Below, one piece after another: positions 10,331 through 21,149 of a stretch of 64,000 nt of DNA. The stretch lies in contig NC_080672.1 of NCBI RefSeq assembly GCF_030247195.1, forward strand, positions 247,055,209 to 247,119,208. Direction: 5' to 3'. Positions within the stretch are counted from its first letter, which is position 1. Each line of letters opens with the position of its first letter. Under the pieces are notes generated by a model. It was not told the origin of the DNA, did no database searches, and saw nothing but the letters and a program-made list of their open reading frames with translations. Source of the DNA: Topomyia yanbarensis (lineage: Eukaryota > Arthropoda > Insecta > Diptera > Culicidae). Position numbers and translations under genes: made by a program.

Positions 10331-12040
10331 CTATTTTGAATGTGAATTATTCCTCATAGAAGCATCTGTTTGTACAGAAATCTTATTTCTAGAAACAATT
10401 TGCGATAACATATGATCAAAATATACATTTTGTAATTTTGTGATAAGCTGATCAGTATACTGCTTATCATAACTTGTATCTAGTACGACGAAATCGTCAT
10501 CAAATTTTGAATAAACGACAAAATCACATTTGCTGCAATTCAATATATGCATGTTCAGTTGAATCTGAGCAAAATATTTATGTTTTGGATTCAAGTACAT
10601 TGTCTGCCCTTGAATACGTAAATATGATTTTGTAGCTTTACACAGATTAGTAATATAGTCTAAGCCGTTACTTTCGCCTGACGTAGGACACTTTATCTCC
10701 AATACCACATGACCAAAAGGATCAACACCGTCTGGGCTCGCGCCTATCCAAGGTTTGCTTGGACATACAACAAAGCCACATTTTTTAATAAGTGGATTAC
10801 GCTTTGACTTGTAGCATTCAAAGGCTTTTCGCTCGGTTTCCTTTCCGTATTTCATTGCGTGTGTTGTGACAGTCTTCGGTGCAAGGTAACTTCTGATTTT
10901 TTTTGGCCAATCTGGAGATTTATTCGAGCCATATGTGTACAGCTCATAGCACGAACTAGCAGTTATGCGAATTGATCGATGCAGCTTCCAAGCATTATTT
11001 GACTGACATTTGGATTCTTCGCATATGTTGATGACGGATTCGATTTCTTTATAAACAAATTGCTCATAAAATTGTTTGTCATCTTCAGACAAAAAGTCGA
11101 TTCCATCATAAGCTGACGAAGATTCGTGGAAAGATAACAATTCTTGTATCTCGTTTCTGGTCACATAGATTTCCACATTTGTATTAGTCAGGGGACCAGT
11201 GTTCGGTTTTGGCGTTCTGAGAATTCTTCCATCCAGGTGCTTCTTAATTGCTGAGTCTGGCGAAGCTAAAAAATTAATTTCTATAAGATAAATAATGTTC
11301 ATATCCATATTCATACCTTCTAAAATACGATCAAAAGCGTCTTTAAGTAACTGTTCCTTTTTGGAAGAATTCTTTTCTAGAACAACTTTATGTTTGCGCA
11401 CACAACAAAGTTTGGACACCGGTTTCGCACCCCACAAACTAGTTTTTTCTGCTTTACTGATCCCCCAGGCCTGTCGTGAATCCGTACAAGTAATAAATTC
11501 CACAAATCCGAATCTAAAAAATCATATCAAGGAGGTTAAATTTATACATCAAATAACTGCAATATAATTTTTACTTACTGACAAAGATGAAGTAAACAAG
11601 CAACAATGTGTTTGCACCTGGCGGTTCCTGCTTTACAGGAACACGATAATGCCCATTGCCGGTAGTCCGATCCTATCCTTAGTTTTATCTCGTGAGGTGA
11701 TTGTCCGGGATGTGAACTTTGAAGTACATACGCTTGAAGTTCGATGCTGGATCCTTCTTGCTTCGTATATCCGATACATACTATGTGTCCAGATGTAAAC
11801 ACATTTTGTCCTTCGCGAAGGGGTCGTATTGAATCCCCAACGTAATCCATTACATCTCCGAGGGTAATGGAAATTCGTTTTACTTCTGGTTCTGCCACAT
11901 CTGAAAATTCACCCAACATAACCTCTGTAGTACACAAATAATCCCAAAATATTCCATAAAAATATATTTCACTTTTTGAATATCACAGCAAACGATAAAA
12001 TAATCTTTTTCTTACCATTGTTATTCATTTCCCAATTCAT
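10331..12040 (-). CDS. SWIM zinc-finger plus YqaJ-type nuclease, second protein of ISL2EU-type element (three exons)
   Basis: YqaJ-family proteins are lambda-exonuclease-like PD-(D/E)XK nucleases; a SWIM plus YqaJ protein accompanies the transposase in ISL2EU elements. I read exons 12040-12016, 11924-11579 and 11513-10331, with GT-AG introns of 91 and 65 bp, giving 517 residues. The tiny first exon is preferred because the longer open frame from 11937 has no ATG. The N-terminal half contains CSCKAGTARCKHIVACLLHL, a CxCxnCxH SWIM finger. The C-terminal half shows R-x-TASSC, G-x2-E, GASPDGVD, LEIKCP and Q-x-Q motifs: the nuclease core with its metal-binding Asp, Glu and Lys. No frameshift was seen. 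It is convergent with the DDE exon. Confidence 0.85.
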
Positions 12041-12611
12041 TTTTCGTGATTTTTAAGGAAATTTTTTGATGTAATAGTGCTTCTGTAGAATCCCGAACTG
12101 TATTTTATTTTGTTTACACTTTTTTTGTGGTTCACAAAAATATCACTAGTTGGCGCACGAGTAGTTACAGTTTGTTTTAAAATGGCCTATTGTAGCAACG
12201 CAATTTTTTAACTTTCCGATGAAATAAAAAAAAACCTCATAACTCATGTTCATGTTCACCTATGTTCATGCTGTGATTCGTGACTAGGTGCAATCTGCAT
12301 TTTCATCTACACGGCATATCAAAAATCCGTTTTCTTAAACCGTCCAACTTTCCGCAATACGTACTTCTAAACGATTGCTTTCTGCCCCGATACGCCAATT
12401 CGACTCACATCGCCATTACTGAACAATTACTATCCAGCTTCACTCAAACGATTCTCCCCCGCAACATAACAGTCTACCACAACGACTAAAAATATTTGCT
12501 CAGGTTTTTAATTTCGAACGACGAAATCAAATCAAATAAAGCCGCTGGTTGTCATTCTGTCTGGGAAATGAATGAAAAAAACGAAAACCTTGCATGCAGC
12601 ATTCATTCTAA

Positions 12612-12707
12612 GGGTCGATTTCATCACCCTCTCTTAGCTTTTAAACCAGGTTTACCAGTACGTTTAAACCTGGCTTAAGCGCTAAGCGAGGGTGAAGAAA
12701 TCGGTCC
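12612..12707. mobile_element. 96-bp palindromic MITE, TAA target duplication
   Basis: Arms beginning GG(G/A)(T/C)CGATTTC fold onto each other around a short centre (GTTTA/TAAAC inner pairing). TAA flanks both sides (12609-12611 and 12708-12710), as in PIF/Harbinger-type elements. There is no coding capacity. The surrounding 12.1-12.6 kb is AT-rich with nothing else recognised. Confidence 0.65.
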
Positions 12708-12896
12708 TAAATCGTTTTATACTCCGCACCGTACTGGGCTTAACTAATGTACAGAGCACGACTTTCACAGAAAAAAAAGTTCTTTGATTGCATCAACGTG
12801 TCGGTTCTACCACTAAGAACGATAGAAATGTTACGCAAAACCAACTGAGGCTGTCATCGCTCATTAATTCCATATCAACTTTTGAATAGGGCTAAT

Positions 12897-13081
12897 AAGA
12901 TTTGTAAACAAACTTTTGTTTTGCTGATTTCTCTTAATTTGTTATAAACTGAACACAGAAAACATTTGAAATTGATTTTACCAAGGGTAAAGATGTTGAT
13001 TCATGTGTACTTTTCACGAAATTCAACTCGGCAGCGGAATAGTGAGCGAAACTAGTTTGTTTACAAAAATCTCATTAGCCC
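12897..13081. mobile_element. 185-bp MITE with GGGCTAAT(A/G)AGAT ends
   Basis: Inverted ends share GGGCTAATAAGATTT and GTAAACAAAC. TTTTGAA occurs on both sides (12890-12896 and 13082-13088). The duplication length is ambiguous because the terminal T/A can be assigned either way; a hAT-like origin is possible. Confidence 0.55.
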
Positions 13082-13195
13082 TTTTGAAGAATTAACATTG
13101 AATTATAGTTGTAGACGTATGCGCAAACTGTCCTGTGCGGTACAAGACGGCAACGTTGCAAGTCGCATAACAGTTTTACTGAGAGCTGTCGTGCT

Positions 13196-13593
13196 CAGGG
13201 TTACCACATATACAGATTATTCTGTATTTTACAGATTTTTCTAGATAATTTACGACCAAGAATCTGTATATACAGATTACAGATTTTTGGCTAAAATACA
13301 GATTTTGCAGATTTTCAGTGTAGATATGTAGTACCCAGTCTATCAGAATTTCGAATAACGTTTAAAACACTCAGACCTTAAGAAATCACTTAGCCGTGGA
13401 ACAAAAGTGCCAAATTTTGATATAATTTTTTCTACAAACAAAGATTAATTAATTTTTCATTGTCAAAATATAATTTTTTTGGGAAGCTTCTAGTTAATTT
13501 TTGAATACAGATTTTCGATACAGATTTTTTCCCCGCGATGCAGATTTACAGATTTTTTCACGAAAAATTACAGATTTTAATGTGGCAACCCTG
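13196..13593. mobile_element. 398-bp hAT-type MITE
   Basis: Ends are CAGGGTT(A/G)CCACAT in inverted orientation, flanked by a perfect 8-bp duplication GTCGTGCT (13188-13195 and 13594-13601). A CAGGG terminus plus 8-bp duplication is the hAT signature. The body is built from scattered ACAGATTT motifs in both orientations. Confidence 0.85.
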
Positions 13594-14246
13594 GTCGTGC
13601 TTGATTCGGTCATCAAACTGTCGAAGCGAAAAGAAGACGACAGCCTCTGAAATACTGTCGCAAGGCTGTACTGTTGGAACCCCTGGTTGTAACTGATGAC
13701 GATTGCAGTATTACGTAACTAACAAACTAGTGTTTCACCTATAGGTCATTGGCCAATTGGGTCATTAAGTTATATATAATTTTCCATTCCATTCGATAAA
13801 TTTTAGGTCCAATATACATAATATAACATTATTTCACAAAAAAAATTCGTTGTGATACGTAAAAAACGATTTTTTTGTTTTTTTTTTTCAAATAAATCTT
13901 ATGTAAACATAGACAATGGTGTTTATGTCCAATAAAAATAACCCTTCGGGAAAACCGAGAAAACATGCCCTAATTTTTTCTGACAGGGCATCATTTGTCG
14001 TGAAATTCGATATGTCAAATCCTTCTTATAGTGTCAAATCCAGACTGTCAACATATTTCTTTATTTTAAATTTTAATATTATTTTCACGTTTCCTGAGTT
14101 GGAAAAAAACATTGTTGCAATCACGAAAATCAGCTTTATCGATGTAAGTAATAAAAAACGACTTAATTACCGAGAAATTTTACCGCAAAACTACTTACCG
14201 ATTCAGAGAACACAAGAAGTAATTGATAAAAAAATGAGTTCACTTA

Positions 14247-14367
14247 TGGCGATTTCGCTTGAACCTGAAACTGAGTCAGGTTCTAACCCCAACCGCTGTC
14301 AGTTCATACATTTTGACAGCAGTTGGGGTTAGGAACTGACTCAGTTTCGCCTCAAACAAAAACCACA
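14247..14367 (+). mobile_element. 121-bp Harbinger-type MITE, family A copy 1
   Basis: A palindromic element, TGGCGATTTCGCTTGA to GAAAACCACA-like ends, with complementary CTAACCCCAAC / GTTGGGGTTAG cores. It is flanked by TTA on both sides (14244-14246, 14368-14370). Further full copies are at 16300, 20254 and 23372, and a decayed half at about 63612. Confidence 0.85.
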
Positions 14368-14386
14368 TTAGTAGATCTTTCATATA

Positions 14387-15778
14387 CACCGAGCAAAATT
14401 TGCATTGAATTTCCATAAAAACGTCTTATGACTTTCAGACATAAGGATTTTAAATGGGTTTTATAAATCTGTCTTATGATTTGGAGGGGAAATTTTAGAA
14501 ATCCATCTCTTATTATTTTCATAAGACAGTCTTATGAAATTTATGAAAATGTCCGAATGAACGCCGTAGGTGCCCATTTATGAAAATTGCTGACATTTAT
14601 AAGTAGAAAACATAGTAGAAATAACGATTTCCATAGAACAGTCTTATGAAATTCATTACAATGTTCGAATGAATGCCATAAGTTTTTTATTTATGAATAT
14701 TATTGTGCATTTATATAAAAAAGAACATGGCTGACATTTCTCGAGCATTTTTAGTAGACAAAAAATCAACAGTAAAAATCAACCTTGAGAGGATATTAGG
14801 TTTTACACCAACCGACATAACCACACAAAATGAGCCGGATGAACTTCGTTTAACAATTCTCGGTGGTTTGTTTACATGGGAGTTACGTGAGTTTGAATGT
14901 AACAGATGGGCACCCGTTGCACTCCAACTCACGCAACTGACAAAGTAAACAAATCACTGAGACTTGTCAAACATGAACGTCATTCCTCATGAGTTCATTC
15001 GTGTGGTCATCTTGTAGAACTCAAATCGGGACAAATTAACCGCCAAGTATAGATCCCTTCAGAAGATTGAAGAGAAAACACTCATTAAATATTAAAATTT
15101 GTACATAATGAGCAACGCTTCGTCAATATTTCTTGGGAAACTGGGCTTAGACAACTGGGAAACTGGACTTGACAACTGAATGATAATGATTGTTACTTCT
15201 CAAATGATTTTGATAATTATAAAATACGCGTCAGACACTAATTATATGCACAACTTATTTCATTTCAAATAATCGGATATCTTCTGTAAAAATCATAACC
15301 ATGTAAACAGATTTAATGCTTACAGTAATTTATTCAATAACATAAAAATAATTTAAAATTTTGTTGCAATTTGACTGAAAAGCTCACTTCTTTTGTTTCA
15401 AACAGCGGTAATCAAAAAGTGCTGAACCTATAAACTCCTGGTTGGCCGTCTAGGCCACTACTGAATTCATAAGAAACAATTATGAAGTTTTCACAAAAGT
15501 GACGTTTATGAAAAACAAAATACAATTTTATAGAATCAATAACAGATCTCATATGGGTTTCATGAGAAAAACTTATGAAATTCTTAAAGGCATATATTGG
15601 AGCGAAGTCATAAGACTGTTTTATGAAATACATTATTTGTACGTGTATGGAGTGCATGAATAAAGATAAATGAATTCATAAGCCTGCCTATGACATTCTA
15701 AAGCGTTCAATGACATCGTCAGAAGGTTGGTTCATATGCCGAGACTTATGAAATTCTCAGATGCTTTTTGCTCAGTGT
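14387..15778. mobile_element. ~1.4-kb TIR element with CAC(C/T)GAGCAAAA ends
   Basis: The left end CACCGAGCAAAATTTGCAT and the inverted right end CACTGAGCAAAAAGCATC match imperfectly, with TA flanking both ends. The interior repeats short CTTATGAAATT motifs in both orientations and contains a nested element at 14796-15024. No transposase frame was seen. Confidence 0.55.
14796..15024 (-). mobile_element. ~230-bp MITE, family B, nested copy
   Basis: It matches the four-copy cluster at 24330-25323: one end reads TTAGGTTTTACACCAACCG, the other TTGTAGAACTCAA, with an internal hairpin of GGTGGTTTGTTTAC and its complement. It lies inside the 14387-15778 element. Confidence 0.75.
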
Positions 15779-16044
15779 ACATTTTCGCACAGTAGGAAAT
15801 AGCACAATTTAAGTAAGTAACTGTAACTCTTTTATACATTTATACTTCCAAAACATGATTCCCAATATATTTCATATGCTTCATATTGAGAATACGAATA
15901 ATCTCCAAGTTTAAAATGTAATCAACATGACCACCTCCTGTCACATTTAATGCATGACGTCACTGTGCAGTGACCAATAAGGACTTTGCGCGTGTCTTTA
16001 TATTTAAAGCAGCGTGTTTGGGTAAACCGTGCAGCCAAATCTAA

Positions 16045-16217
16045 AGCGGACCCTACACGAGACAGAATATTGTCAATAAAAATATTGACAACACTGCTTC
16101 AATCCGTCAATCCCATTTGAATCCTACAGAATCAATATTTTCATAGTGTCCTTACACGATTAATATATTGATCAATAATGGTTTATTGTCAATATTTCTG
16201 CTCGTGTAGGGTCCGCT
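16045..16217. mobile_element. 173-bp MITE, AGCGGACCCTACACGAG ends
   Basis: Perfect 17-bp terminal inverted repeats AGCGGACCCTACACGAG are flanked by TAA on both sides (16042-16044 and 16218-16220), a Harbinger-type signature. The interior is AT-rich with repeated TCAATATT motifs. Confidence 0.82.
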
Positions 16218-16299
16218 TAAGACAAGACGAGACAACTGGCTTCTTATTTTTGGTTTTATTGCTTTTTTGTGCCCTGCTGAATAATTGATGACAGTCTAA

Positions 16300-16420
16300 T
16301 GGCGATTTCGCTTGAACCTGAAACTGAGTCAGGTTCTAACCCCAACCGCTGTCAGTTCATACATTTTGACAGCAGTTGGGGTTAGGAACTGACTCAGTTT
16401 CACCTCAAACGAAAACCACA
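16300..16420 (+). mobile_element. 121-bp Harbinger-type MITE, family A copy 2
   Basis: It is nearly identical to the copy at 14247 and flanked by TAA (16297-16299 and 16421-16423). Confidence 0.88.
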
Positions 16421-16598
16421 TAAGACAACACAAGACAACCCTCTAAGAACGGTTGGTTTCAAAATCGTCCAATGAAGGACGTTCGTTGAACCAATTTGGA
16501 CAACGTCCAAATAACCGTTCAACAGATGTCCATCGTTGGACCCGTGTTGAACGATTTTGCAACAATTTTTTGGACGTCTTAGTGGGAACTAGTAAGTA

Positions 16599-16978
16599 GT
16601 AGAGCACTCTAGTTAGAGTGTGGCCAAGAGGACATGACGTATCCAAACGAACATGAAATTTGACGTAGTTCTATTGTGTATACATCAAATTCCATAGACT
16701 TTTCTACGGCCCATGTACGTACACGCCACATGACACAAATACTACATCACAAGCACGTGGAAAATAATAAACAAAGACGGCAAAAGTAAATGGGATTGTT
16801 TTCAACCAGGAAGCTTCATTAGTGTTCGTGAGACCGGTCGCAAAGAACTCAATGTTCGTTTGGATACGTCATGGCCTCTTGGCCACACTCTAACTATACA
16901 TAATAGAAATACGTCAGATTTCTGCTCGTTTGGATACGTCAAACGCGTCTTGGCCGCACTCTAACTAGAGTGCTCTAC
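16599..16978. mobile_element. 380-bp Mutator-like MITE with 9-bp duplication
   Basis: Inverted ends GTAGAGCACTCTAGTTAGAG extend to about 50 bp with GGCCAAGA and GACGTATCCAAACGA. A perfect 9-bp duplication TAGTAAGTA flanks it (16590-16598 and 16979-16987), as in Mutator-like elements. The right terminal motif is partly repeated internally at about 16857-16905. Confidence 0.8.
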
Positions 16979-17275
16979 TAGTAAGTACACCCAGTAAACT
17001 GAAAGGCGGCTAGGCGGGCTAAACTAGATGCTAGCGATCGGTAGGCTATTGAAACTTTGTTCTAGGCTATCCGCCGTAACTTGCCGTTTACTGTAAAAGT
17101 AGTGTGGGCAGACACGGGCATCAATTATTCAGCAGGGCACAAAAAAGCAAGAAAACCAAAAATAAGAAGCCCGTTGTCTCGTCATGTATTAGATCAGAGG
17201 CAAGAGGATTGGCAACATTGGACCAATCATTGGTCTTTTTTAAATTTTGGCATCCTTTTATTTTTAGTTAAATTA

Positions 17276-18193
17276 GGTAATTGTTCCGAATCGCGGCTTT
17301 TTCGAAAAGAGGGTTAATTTATTTTGGAAATGGTTCTAAAAGGCCTATTTTATAACAAGCAATGAAAAAAAATCGGGGGGAAAGCTTTAAAGTACTTTAA
17401 ACTGGAAAAATAAGTTGTTCCCACTTACCTTTCTAACAATGGCATTGCTCATGAGAAAGCAACGTTAAGGGGGAAGGTAGCGTGATGCGGCTTTGCCGCA
17501 TAGTCGAGTCCAAGGATTCGAAGCGGCGCAAAGCCGCTTAGAAACCGACGAACGAGGTGGTTTTGATCTTGCTCTCGAAGGGTGCCATCAAACCTGTAAT
17601 CCACTCGTTTGCCCGGTATACTCAAACCTAGGGGCTATCCCTAGTTTAAGTCCGACTGAGCGGTAGCGAAGTCGAACAGCATGACAAAAAGCGATGTGGC
17701 GTAGCCGCATTAGGCATTAACAATGTTTTATTTAGTGACAATAGGATAGTATTTATTTACAAAAATAAAATGCTGTCAGTGCCGAATGTGGCTACGCCAC
17801 ATCGCTTCATTCAAGTGCCTTAAACTAGGGATAGTCCCTATGTTTGAGTATACCGGGCAAACGAGTGGATTACAGGTTTAATTGCACCCTTCGATAGCAA
17901 GATCAAAAAACTTCCTCCGTCGGTTTCTCAGCGGCTTTGCGCCGCTTCGAATCCTTGGACTCGACTATGCGGCAAAGCCGCATCACACTTCCTTCACCCT
18001 TAACGTCACTTTCTTATGAGGAATGCCATTGTTAGAAAGGTAAGTGGGAACAACTTATTTTTCCAGTTTTAACAACTTTAAAGCTTTCCCCCCGAATTTT
18101 TTCTCATTGCTTGTTATAAAATAGGCCATTTAGAACCATTTCCAAAAGAAATTAACCCTCTTTTCGAAAAAACCGCGATTCGGAACAATTACC
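17276..18193. mobile_element. 918-bp foldback/Mutator-like element with ~420-bp arms
   Basis: Two long inverted arms (about 17276-17716 and 17780-18193) start GGTAATTGTTCCGAATCGCG and flank a loop of about 60 bp. An 8-bp near-duplication TTAAATT(A/T) flanks it (17268-17275 and 18194-18201, 7 of 8 matching). The arms contain GC-rich palindromic patches such as GCGGCTTTGCCGC, unlike the AT-rich surroundings. There is no coding capacity. Confidence 0.8.
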
Positions 18194-18201
18194 TTAAATT
18201 T

Positions 18202-19553
18202 CAAATGACTTCACCCGAACGCTTCAGTTAGAAGTTAACTTTGTGCATTTAAAATTAAGTGTTTAGTTTTATTTTGTAAAAATCAGTACGATAGATAACA
18301 TCGTATAAAGAATTTAAGCTTTTTCCGGTTCTCAACTGATCCGCAACTAAGAACGAAATGCATTGATTTTTGCCGCTTGCCGTCTGATTGGGGTGTAACA
18401 AAAACAGTCGAATTTGCAGCGTAAGATAAATTTGAATAAGTACATAATAAGTGGAATGCATACACAAATTTGTCAAAATTTTAGCTGCACTTTAACTATG
18501 AGAAATACCTTCATATTTCCACTGTCGGTGGAAGATTATTAAAACTACCCAGAGCTGTTTCGGTGTTTGAAATAGTGCCAAATTTGAATATCAGTGAACA
18601 TATATTTTTTAATAATTGTCATTAAGCGAAATATTCCTGGTTTTAAATAATGTTAATATTACATCATTGAATTTTCTCATTATTATAATCACATAATAAC
18701 GATACTCCCCACGCATTCGAGCATTGTTATTCTTCGTGTCCGATAGGTAGACGTTTTGAGTGTTCAATAGGTAGATTTGCTTCAGTCTTTGCGCAACTGT
18801 TCTTTATAAACTGTGTATTAGATGACACTTGACTGTATGCGGTTAGCGATCGTGGCAGTGCAGTCAATTTATTTTTCATATTTAGATATGTTGCTATAAA
18901 ATACAATGCCCGTTTTATTAACAAACATTTTGCCAAAATTTATCCGATGCTAATTAATTCAACATTCTGTCATAATACAACATGTGTCTGGCAAATCTAG
19001 GCAACAAAATTATTTCAGAGTGGGTAAAATAAGCGCCAAATATTTCATAACCGAAAAAATGAAAGCACCTGTTTTATCATTTTCTTGGAGTAGGTTGACT
19101 GTTTCACTCGAGGGTCTGCCCCAATGGGAAGAAGAGCGTGTCAGGATAAGAATAAGAAGAGTGGCAGTTTTGACAAACGCAAAACAGATTCAAGATAATT
19201 TGCATAAGGTGTATGCATGTGTGTACAATAATATTATTGGTGGCAAACGCCTTGAGAACCTCATAAAGGCTGAAGGCACTAGTTTCTATATTCAAAACAT
19301 TGTTTTAATAAATTTCGATTTTAATAACCTCTTTTTTATGGGAAGTAAAGCAGTATTTACGCAATGTAGATGTTGCCAATTGTAAAAACAAAACTCACTT
19401 TACGTACGCCTATACCTTATCTGGTATCATCTTGGGTTTTCACATCATTTGCAGTTTGACAAGACCAAAATTTGACAAGACCATAATTTGATGTTGGAAC
19501 GGTCTATCCCTGAGAATCATAGGAAGGGCAATCCCTCGGTTTTCCTAGCGGGA
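18202..19553. other. AT-rich non-coding stretch
   Basis: Only short chance open frames were seen here and no recognisable protein, RNA gene or delimited repeat. Confidence 0.5.
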
Positions 19554-19557
19554 TTAA

Positions 19558-19749
19558 GGTTGGACAGAGGAAGGGTAAAATTCGCAAACGAAAAAAGCAG
19601 TTTTTTCCACACCGTATGTCAGATCTTTATAAAAATCAATCAGCAGTACTGTAACAACATACTACATACGCTGATTGATTTTTATGAAGATATGACATAC
19701 GGTGTGGAAAAAAAACTGCTTTTTTCGTTTGCGAATTCTCTGTCCAACC
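19558..19749. repeat. 192-bp near-perfect hairpin flanked by TTAA
   Basis: Two arms of about 85 bp, from GGTTGGACAGAG through CAAACGAAAAAAGCAG to TCAATCAGC, face each other across a ~25-bp spacer (about 19650-19672) with few mismatches. TTAA occurs immediately outside both ends (19554-19557 and 19750-19753), compatible with a piggyBac-type target, though the terminal sequence is not diagnostic. Confidence 0.7.
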
Positions 19750-20253
19750 TTAAATACGTTAGAATACGGAAGTGTTGCGACCGCAAGAATCAATTCGATT
19801 CACCCTTCCGCAGTCTTGCTATGTGAACGACTCTTTACAGATCAGTCTGCAGATATACTATTTTTTTAACAGATTAACATAAAAACCTAGGATCACTGAA
19901 TATTGACTCGACGTCCCTATATTTTGTTTTCTTTTTATAAATAGGTCTGTAACATTCTCCTTCAAATTGAATTCGAAGAGATTTTGTTTGATATGAATGC
20001 TATTGACAGGTCGGAAGGAAACAAATATATGAACGGTAAAGAAATTATTGATATATTGAGTCTTTATTCAAATAATCAACACTATTTACTGAATTGAAAT
20101 TTCACGATACGAATTCAAATTATTTTATTAGGCAACTTACACTTATAATGATGGCAACACCTCGAAATGAGCCATGTGGTAACGAAAACAGTATCCCATT
20201 AGTCAAATTCGAAGACGTCAAATTGGCTCCACGCTGGCTTTAGAAATCGCTTA

Positions 20254-20378
20254 TGTGGTTTTCGTTTGAGGCGAAACTGAGTCAGTTCCTAACCCCAACT
20301 GCTGTCAAAATGTATGAACTGACAGCGGTTGGGGTTAGATAGAACCTGACTCAGTTTCAGGTTCAAGCGAAATCGCCA
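20254..20378 (-). mobile_element. 125-bp Harbinger-type MITE, family A copy 3 (inverted)
   Basis: This is the reverse orientation of the copies at 14247 and 16300, with a 4-bp internal difference near the centre, flanked by TTA on both sides (20251-20253, 20379-20381). It inserted at the very end of the next element. Confidence 0.87.
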
Positions 20379-20381
20379 TTA

Positions 20382-21055
20382 CGACGAGAACATTTCAAAA
20401 GGGCCGATAAACAAAACGTAAACAATTCCGGTTAATACTTACTTCAAATGGACACTAACAAAGCTTTATACATACCTTAAATAAGCCGATTCTGAAGCCT
20501 GGCTGTTGGGGAAATAACGGATTATCGAAAAGGCACATAAGCAAAATAACTTGTTTTGCTTATGTTCCCTTTCACTTCCCCTCAAAAATTAACGGCTCAT
20601 AAACACCAAACAACAAAACGGAAAAATTTGTTTATGGGCCCTTTTCTTATTGAAAAAGACTATACTTGAAAAGGGAACAAAAACATCGCAACACCAAGAA
20701 AGGGATCAAAATAAACGTCACATAATCATTTGCTGTAAACAAATGGGCTCACCCGCACGCACTATAAGCTAACGTCTCGCCGAAAAGGGATTATGGGAGA
20801 GGGCACAAAACCAGTTCGATGTTTCAAAAGGGACCAAAACATTTATCTACAAAAAACGTTCAAAATACAATTTTTTTAATAAATCTGTTATATTATTCGG
20901 AAAAAATGGTTAATTTAACACGGCATTGAGTTGTTTGGTCCTTAAATCAAGCTCCTGTTCATAAATGGGAATATAAAGTACGAGGTAATATTTCAGACGC
21001 CATTTTCTCAACATGAGCATATTGTATATAATGCCTTATGAAATGTTGACGTCGA
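20382..21055. mobile_element. ~675-bp MITE with CGACG..AACATTT ends
   Basis: The left end CGACGAGAACATTTCAAAAG and the inverted right end CGACGTCAACATTTCATAAG pair. Related pieces lie at 28247-28530 (left end) and about 33180-33556 (right end). The interior has repeated GGGC/AAACAAA blocks and no coding frame. Confidence 0.6.
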
Positions 21056-21149
21056 TTAGTAGTTGTTTAGTCTTGTCTTAATGTCAATGGGGCCCATAAT
21101 TTGTGTGGCCGAGTGATGTTGTTTCAAGTTGATTCAACACAAACGAGGT

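Larger units (their letters stand above)
1..12100 (+). mobile_element. ISL2EU (IS4EU)-type DNA transposon, interrupted by a tandem array
   Basis: The stretch contains the two convergent genes diagnostic of ISL2EU elements, a group related to PIF/Harbinger: a THAP-DDE transposase on the + strand (exons from 100 to 10228) and a SWIM-YqaJ nuclease gene on the - strand (12040 to 10331), with about 100 bp between their stop codons. The group assignment rests on known family architecture. I could not identify matching terminal inverted repeats; the left end may lie outside the window, so both limits are approximate. About 7 kb of tandem repeats and a smaller TIR element lie between the THAP and DDE parts, so the copy is probably not autonomous now, although the nuclease gene looks intact. 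Confidence 0.72.

Noticed and set aside
19488..19826. 112-codon open frame
   Set aside because: It runs through both arms of the 19558-19749 hairpin, so it is an artefact of the inverted repeat.
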